Below are positions 58,932 through 64,000 of a stretch of 64,000 nt of DNA, one piece after another (positions within the stretch are counted from its first letter, which is position 1; each line of letters opens with the position of its first letter). Location: positions 15,426 through 79,425 of the forward strand of contig CALEFT010000008.1 of the NCBI GenBank assembly GCA_937876985.1. Reading direction: 5' to 3'. Position numbers and translations under genes: made by a program. The notes under the pieces were generated by a model that saw nothing but the letters and a program-made list of their open reading frames with translations, was not told the origin of the DNA and did no database searches. The stretch comes from an uncultured Clostridia bacterium. Its GTDB lineage: Bacteria > Bacillota > Clostridia > Saccharofermentanales > Saccharofermentanaceae.

Positions 58932-60944
58932 TTATGCGAAAAGCATCAGCAATTGATAAACAACAAATGCAATCACCCAAGCATACACTGTTTGTAGTAG
59001 TGCAATCAAGGTTCCCTTTGTCTTGTTGCCAAATTCTTTGCGGATTGTCGCGAAAGCAGCTACGCATGGTGTATAAATTAGTGTAAACACTAAGAACGAA
59101 TATGCCGACTGCGGAGTAAATAGAATCGTCATTGGCATAAGTCCAGATGCAGAAGAACCTGCAGTCAAAATCTCAAGAATAGATACAACAGCTTCCTTTG
59201 CCATGAAGCCAGAAATGAGGGCCGTTGCAGCACGCCAATTGCCAAAACCAAGTGGTGTGAAGATTGGCGCTATGCTTTTCGCGATGGAGGCAAGAATGCT
59301 ATGCTCTGCGTCTGCTACAAGATTGAAGCGGATGTCGAAACTTTGCAAGAACCAGATTACTACGGACGCCGCGAAAATGACCGTGAAGGCGCGAACGATG
59401 AAGTCCTTTGCCTTCTCATATAGGAGCATCATTGTGGTCTTGAACGACGGAATGCGGTAGTTTGGAAGCTCCATTACAAACGGAATAGATTTGCCCTTAT
59501 AGATTGTGTTCTGGAGCACTAGTCCCATGAGAATTGCGATAAGCATGCCGAGCATATAAAGCGATAGTGTGATAAGTGCCACATGCTCTGGGAAGAAAAT
59601 CGCTGACATGAAGCCGTAGATTGGAAGCTTTGCGGTGCAGCTCATGAATGGCAGGAGCATGATTGTCATTTTGCGGTCACGCTCTGAGGATAGTGTTCTC
59701 GTCGCAAGCACAGCTGGAACAGTGCAGCCAAAGCCGATTAGAAGCGGAACAAAGCTTTTGCCAGAGAGTCCTATTTTACGAAGTGCTCTGTCCATAACAT
59801 ATGCGACGCGCGCCATATAGCCGCTATCCTCCATTAAGGATAAGAATAAGAACAATACAATGATAGTTGGCAAGAAGCCAAGCACGCTTCCGACGCCAGC
59901 CATTGCGCCATCACATACGAGACCAATTACAACGGGATTCATGCCGAAGTTGGTTAGTTCGCCACGAACGCCCTCGATTACAAGCTCGATTAAGCCTTCG
60001 CATAACGTTGTTAGATTGCCACCAATTAAGTCAAACGATAGATAGAAAACTAGTCCCATAATCGCGAAGAAAATTGGTAAACCGAAATACTTATGAGTAA
60101 GCACCTTGTCAATCTTGACGGATGCCTTATGCTGCTTACTGATTTCTTGCTTTACAACGGTTTTCTGAACGAGATCTTGTATGAAGCTATAACGCATGTC
60201 AGCAATTGCAGCTTGAGAATCAACCTCTGCCTCTTGTTCAAGCTCGATGAGAATATGCTTGAGCATACCCTTCTCGTTGTCAGTAAGCTTAAGCTTGTCT
60301 ATTAACTCTGTGTCACCTTCGATGATTTTTGTTGCAGCAAAACGCTTTGGCAATTTTGCATTTTGTGCATGGTCTTCGATTAAGTGCATAACCGCATGGA
60401 TTGCTCTGTGAACCTCATCTGTACAAAAATCAACAATACGTGGAAGCTGTCTCTCGCTTGTCACCTTGATGAACACATCCTTAAGTTCGCTAATACCCTC
60501 ACCCTTCATCGCAGAGATAGGTACAACCGGAACTCCAAGAAGCTCACTCATTTTCTTCGTGTCAACACTACCACCGCTGCTTTCAATCTCGTCCATCATG
60601 TTAAGTGCGATTACAGTAGGTATTCCAAGTTCTAGAACCTGCAATGTCAAATATAGATTTCTCTCTATATTTGATGCATCCACAATATTGATAATTCCAT
60701 CAGGCTTATCGTTAAGAACAAAATCTCTCGATACTATCTCCTCGTTCGAATATGGCGACAAGGAATAAATTCCCGGAAGATCAACAATCTTAACCTCCTC
60801 TTGCCCCTTTGTTCTCTTAACTGTTCCAATCTTCTGCTCAACTGTAACGCCAGGAAAATTTCCCACGTGCTGATTCGATCCAGTTAACGCATTGAACAAT
60901 GTAGTCTTTCCACAATTCTGATTTCCTATTAATGCTAGAATCAT
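58932..60944 (-). CDS. feoB: Ferrous iron transporter FeoB
   Basis: The 670-residue protein starts with a G domain: GNQNCGKTTLFN (G1, residues 7-18), DLPGIYSLSPYS (G3) and NMMDE (G4). A GDI-like spacer follows, and then a transmembrane part with two Gate motifs (including GCTVPAVLATRTLSSERDRK, and PIYGFMSA) and about eight helices. It imports Fe(II). It is 69 bases downstream of feoA in the same operon, whose promoter lies at 61448-61476. Length is normal. Confidence 0.95.
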   Translation of the reverse strand: MILALIGNQNCGKTTLFNALTGSNQHVGNFPGVTVEQKIGTVKRTKGQEEVKIVDLPGIYSLSPYSNEEIVSRDFVLNDKPDGIINIVDASNIERNLYLTLQVLELGIPTVIALNMMDEIESSGGSVDTKKMSELLGVPVVPISAMKGEGISELKDVFIKVTSERQLPRIVDFCTDEVHRAIHAVMHLIEDHAQNAKLPKRFAATKIIEGDTELIDKLKLTDNEKGMLKHILIELEQEAEVDSQAAIADMRYSFIQDLVQKTVVKQEISKQHKASVKIDKVLTHKYFGLPIFFAIMGLVFYLSFDLIGGNLTTLCEGLIELVIEGVRGELTNFGMNPVVIGLVCDGAMAGVGSVLGFLPTIIVLFLFLSLMEDSGYMARVAYVMDRALRKIGLSGKSFVPLLIGFGCTVPAVLATRTLSSERDRKMTIMLLPFMSCTAKLPIYGFMSAIFFPEHVALITLSLYMLGMLIAILMGLVLQNTIYKGKSIPFVMELPNYRIPSFKTTMMLLYEKAKDFIVRAFTVIFAASVVIWFLQSFDIRFNLVADAEHSILASIAKSIAPIFTPLGFGNWRAATALISGFMAKEAVVSILEILTAGSSASGLMPMTILFTPQSAYSFLVFTLIYTPCVAAFATIRKEFGNKTKGTLIALLQTVYAWVIAFVVYQLLMLFA

Positions 60945-61013
60945 ATTTATCTCTTTCTTCTATTGATATTTATCTATCTATATTTGTTCTACCAACACAA
61001 CACATGTGTACAA

Positions 61014-61313
61014 CTAGGCTTTGTCACTACCCTTATTCTTTTTCTTCTTAGAAGAAGAACAAGTCGAACAATTCCCAGTACAGCTTGTAACGACAGACTC
61101 AACCTCTATCTTGCTTGCATCGTCTTTGCGAATCGTAAGGCGGTATCCTCTTAAAGTAAGTTCAAGCGGATCTCCTAGCGGAGCTATCGCATTAAGTGTC
61201 ACACATGTTCTCGGAGTAAGCCCCATGTCAAGCAAATGTCCTCGAAGCGCCCTATCTCCAGAAACCTCGACTATTATTGCGGATTGTCCAATCTTAAGTT
61301 CACTTAACTTCAT
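61014..61313 (-). CDS. feoA: FeoA with Cys/Lys-rich tail
   Basis: ATG 61313 follows AGGTGAGG; an earlier in-frame codon is less well placed. The 99-residue protein has a FeoA SH3-like core (MKLSELKIGQSAIIVEVSG, LLDMGLTPRTCVTL, LRGYRLTIRKDDA). It is followed by an extra tail with CTGNCSTC and a poly-Lys stretch (SKKKKNKGSDK). The Cys cluster resembles the ligands of Fe-S-containing FeoC proteins, but no separate feoC was seen. FeoA stimulates FeoB transport. Confidence 0.9.
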   Translation of the reverse strand: MKLSELKIGQSAIIVEVSGDRALRGHLLDMGLTPRTCVTLNAIAPLGDPLELTLRGYRLTIRKDDASKIEVESVVTSCTGNCSTCSSSKKKKNKGSDKA

Positions 61314-61447
61314 ACTTCGCCTCACCTTCTAATCTAGTCATTACCCTTTAGCTCGTCTTAGCTTGTCTTGTTCTCTTCTAGCCGCCAGCGAAAAGGACCA
61401 GCTTCCCCGATTATTATTTTCGAGTTAGTCTATGCTAATTCGACGAT

Positions 61448-61476
61448 ATTTTATACACATAGAACTCTCGTGTCAA
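61448..61476 (-). promoter_or_regulatory. Promoter of feoAB
   Basis: TTGACA (61471-61476) and TAAAAT (61448-61453) on the minus strand, 17 bases apart, about 130 bases before feoA. I see no clear Fur or IdeR/DtxR box. Confidence 0.75.
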
Positions 61477-61559
61477 CGATATAGTTTTCTTCATGCGAAA
61501 ACAAATCGCATGGAAAATTCATGCAATTACCCGACGCACGCTTTACTTCTCGCGCACTG

Positions 61560-61727
61560 CTAAAAGATATTAATAATGAAATAGATGTCCAAGGCTAGAC
61601 AAATGAGGCTAATTAGCACACATATTGCCATTGCTATGTTTCTTTTCTTATAGGTCGTTAATTTAGGCTTGTCGTATACATTGAAATCTGCATTCTTCGA
61701 GCCCTTGCCGCTGTTTTGAATTCTCAT
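61560..61727 (-). CDS. Small membrane protein (55 aa)
   Basis: The frame reads MRIQNSGKGSKNADFNVYDK, then PKLTTYKKRNIAMAICVLIS and LICLALDIYFIINIF. It has a hydrophilic, basic first half and one membrane helix (about 31-53). It lies alone between feoA and pyk. The ribosome site is weak. The amphipathic architecture argues for a real small protein, but function is unknown. Confidence 0.5.
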   Translation of the reverse strand: MRIQNSGKGSKNADFNVYDKPKLTTYKKRNIAMAICVLISLICLALDIYFIINIF

Positions 61728-61994
61728 ATCTAGTTACCATTTATATAGAAAGCACATCCCGTTAAGGTCTGTGCGAAGCCACCATTGTCGGAGAAAAAAC
61801 TCTATAAAATCCGAGTATTTTCTAATATTGATTATACAAGCCATTGCGAAAAGTTTCTTTGCAGGAATGTGACAATCCACTAACAATAATAATTCGTGAT
61901 TGCATCAAAGACGCATTATAATTTGCTTGTTATTTATATATAATTAGTGTATTGTATTGCAGGATATTTCGGAAAAGACATTTGGAGGGCAAAA

Positions 61995-63764
61995 ATGGAC
62001 ATTCGAATGACAAAAATCATCTGCACACTCGGACCAGCAGTAGACTCTGACGAGATTGTGCGTGAGCTTATGCTCGCAGGCATGAATGTATGCCGACTTA
62101 ACTTCTCTCATGGAACACATGAGGAACACCAGGTTAGAATCGATAGAGTAAAGAGAATTCGTGAAGAATTGAACTTACCTGTTGCACTTCTAATGGATAC
62201 GAAGGGACCAGAGATTAGAACTGGTTGCTTCGAGAATGGAAAGACTACTCTTACAGAAGGCGACGAGGTTACAATTACACATGACGATGTACTTGGCGAC
62301 AACAAACGCTTCTCTATTTCATACAAGAATTTGGCGAAGGATATCAGCGTTGGTTCAAGAATTCTTATCGACGACGGACTAATCGAGCTTACTGTTACTT
62401 CGATCAACAACAAGAATGGAGACATCAAGTGTCTCGTACAAAACGGTGGTGACGTATCCGATAGGAAATCTATTAATGTTCCAAATGCACAGCTTTGCTT
62501 GCCATCTCTAACAGAGAAGGATAAGGAAGATATTCTTTTCGCAGTGAAGAATGAATTTGATTTTATCGCTGCCTCTTTTGTGCGTAAGGCAAAGGACGTT
62601 CAGGAGATTCGTAACGTACTCGACCACGCTGGAGAACACGGAATTGCTATCATCTCCAAGATTGAGAACAAGGAGGGTATCGACAACTTCGATGAGATTT
62701 TGAAGGTATCTGACGGAATCATGGTTGCCCGTGGTGATCTTGGTGTAGAGATTCCTGCAGCAGAGGTTCCTGCAATTCAGAAGAAGTGCATTCAGCAGGT
62801 TCACCAGAGCGGAAAGATTTCCATTACAGCTACACAAATGCTTGATTCCATGATTCGTAATCCAAGACCAACTCGTGCCGAAGTTTCCGATGTAGCAAAT
62901 GCTATTCACGATGGTACTTCTGCTGTTATGCTTTCTGGCGAGACAGCTTCTGGTAAGCACCCACTTGAAGCATTGAAAATGATGGTAGAAATTGCTGTAC
63001 AGTCTGAGAAGTCAATTCCATACTGGAAGAGATTTGAGACACAGAAGATTCCACTTATTCCTTCTGTAAGCAATGCTATTTCACACGCATCTTGTACAAC
63101 TGCTATGGACCTTGAGGCAAAGGCAATTATTTCCTTAACACATGCTGGTAGAACAGCGAGAATGCTTTCGAGATTCCGTCCAGGATGTCCAATCATCTCT
63201 ACCACTGTATTCCCAAGAGTACAAAGACAGCTCAACTTAAGCTGGGGTGTAATGCCATTCCTCGTACCTGAAGTAAAGAATACTGACGAACTTTTCGAGG
63301 TAGGCATAGAGTGCGCTTCTAAGGCTGGCTTCCTATCTGATGGAGATATCGTAGTAATGACTGGTGGTACTCCAATTGGAATGTCTGGTACAACTAACAC
63401 AATCAAGGTTCAGACAATCGGAAGTTCTATCGCGCAGGGCAAGGGACTTCCAGCAGAGAACGTTTCTAATGCGATTATCACTGGAACAGTTATCAACATT
63501 AAGGACCCAGAGCATGTAGATATTAACAAGATTGATATGACAGAGGACTTCATTTTGGTTGCTCCATATACAACAAACAAGATGATGCCACTTATCAAGC
63601 GTGCGAAGGCAATCATTGTAGAAGATGATGACCCGATTAGCCACACAGCTACTGTAGCAATGGCACTCGAGATTCCAACAATCCTTTCTTGCCAGAACGC
63701 TACTAAGATTATTTCTCAGGGTAGAACAATTACTGCTGATACTGTTAAGGGAACTATTTCATAA
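61995..63764 (+). CDS. pyk: Pyruvate kinase with C-terminal PEP-utilising domain
   Basis: ATG 61995 follows GGAGGG; an in-frame ATG 48 bases upstream lacks a site. The 589-residue protein has TKIICTLGP, the MDTKGPEIR motif, the substrate region ISKIENKEGIDN, MVARGDLGVEIP and the catalytic QMLDSMIRNPRPTRAEVSDVANA (seen in parts). It is followed by the usual C-terminal allosteric domain. Residues ~475-589 add the His-domain-like PEP-utiliser fold (GTVINIKDPE, DDDPISHTATVAMALEIPTILS) found in Bacillus-type enzymes. It makes pyruvate and ATP. Confidence 0.96.
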   Translation: MDIRMTKIICTLGPAVDSDEIVRELMLAGMNVCRLNFSHGTHEEHQVRIDRVKRIREELNLPVALLMDTKGPEIRTGCFENGKTTLTEGDEVTITHDDVLGDNKRFSISYKNLAKDISVGSRILIDDGLIELTVTSINNKNGDIKCLVQNGGDVSDRKSINVPNAQLCLPSLTEKDKEDILFAVKNEFDFIAASFVRKAKDVQEIRNVLDHAGEHGIAIISKIENKEGIDNFDEILKVSDGIMVARGDLGVEIPAAEVPAIQKKCIQQVHQSGKISITATQMLDSMIRNPRPTRAEVSDVANAIHDGTSAVMLSGETASGKHPLEALKMMVEIAVQSEKSIPYWKRFETQKIPLIPSVSNAISHASCTTAMDLEAKAIISLTHAGRTARMLSRFRPGCPIISTTVFPRVQRQLNLSWGVMPFLVPEVKNTDELFEVGIECASKAGFLSDGDIVVMTGGTPIGMSGTTNTIKVQTIGSSIAQGKGLPAENVSNAIITGTVINIKDPEHVDINKIDMTEDFILVAPYTTNKMMPLIKRAKAIIVEDDDPISHTATVAMALEIPTILSCQNATKIISQGRTITADTVKGTIS

Positions 63765-63808
63765 AACACAGCACTAGGCCACTGCCCTAACAAAATAGAT
63801 TTATAATC

Positions 63809-63848
63809 AAAAGCCTCGCAGCCATAGATAAGCGGATGCGAGGTTTTT
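63809..63848 (+). terminator. Terminator of pyk
   Basis: AAAAGCCTCGCA (63809-63820) pairs with TGCGAGGTTTTT (63837-63848), followed by ATTT. Confidence 0.85.
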
Positions 63849-64000
63849 ATTTCGGTTCTTCGTATTCTGTGGGTTTAAGTTGGTCGAAGCAAAATGCTCT
63901 AATGGATATCCTTCGGCAAACTGAAATTATCACATGCTCTACTAATGAAATTTATATTACTCGATTGTAAAACTTTCTGTTTTCAAATCACAATAGTATC

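Noticed and set aside
61326..61447. Fur or DtxR box in the feoAB leader
   Set aside because: No convincing 19-bp palindrome for an iron regulator could be seen in the leader.
63849..64000. Gene at the right window end
   Set aside because: Only a terminator and AT-rich sequence without a supported frame remain after pyk.

Overview
The window looks like a chromosomal segment of a low-to-mid GC Firmicute, most likely a Clostridia member of Lachnospiraceae type. This is inferred from the gene content (BspA-like leucine-rich-repeat surface protein with DUF4214, SH3/NlpC cell-wall hydrolase, TPP-riboswitch thiT, Na/Pi cotransporter with PhoU tail, feoAB, FolD/FchA, pyruvate kinase with a C-terminal PEP-utiliser domain), strong GGAGG ribosome sites and sigma-A-like promoters. 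No rRNA is present. Most housekeeping genes lie on the minus strand.

Layout. 1-14.8 kb is core: partial cca, TPP riboswitch-thiT, an alpha/beta hydrolase, pepP, a hexapeptide acyltransferase, a Na/Pi cotransporter, sbcDC, a membrane diguanylate cyclase, nagB (plus strand) and a NifX-like protein with a His/Cys-rich tail. At 14.87 kb a tRNA-Ser(CGA) has its 3' end duplicated 191 bp downstream. A foreign block follows at 15.2-26.7 kb, bounded by a 27-bp perfect direct repeat. It carries Fic-wHTH, a zinc-ribbon/HEPN-like protein, a type III methyltransferase with a 276-residue membrane-spanning N-terminal fusion, a membrane coiled-coil protein, the type III restriction subunit, and a Hachiman pair (HamA nuclease, HamB helicase). 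A decayed tnpV marks its right end.

26.7-33.2 kb holds an AAA/DUF4143 ATPase, a radical SAM protein, an antibiotic-biosynthesis-monooxygenase-type protein, GH43, a phosphatase and Tag glycosylase. At 33.2-36.7 kb a second defence cassette (type II restriction-modification, two small HTH regulators, a convergent shared terminator) sits beside a chimeric recombinase/ImmA remnant. 36.8-64 kb returns to core: HIT, RlmD, GH13, FolD-FchA, LRR/DUF4214 and NlpC surface proteins, U32-MltG, PutP, an ACT-ACT-MBL fusion, four tRNAs (Cys, Gly, Glu, Met), SPFH-NfeD, TcdA, FeoB-FeoA and pyruvate kinase.

The least expected structures are: (1) six palindromes of 35 bp at 46.56-46.98 kb, spaced 74, 74, 85, 74 and 74 bp (close to whole helical turns) with unique spacers; (2) the membrane-anchored type III R-M genes coupled to Hachiman; (3) a 10-base word, CTCGAAAAGC, seen 11 times in core DNA and not seen in either defence island. 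Motif positions and counts were made by eye, not by program.
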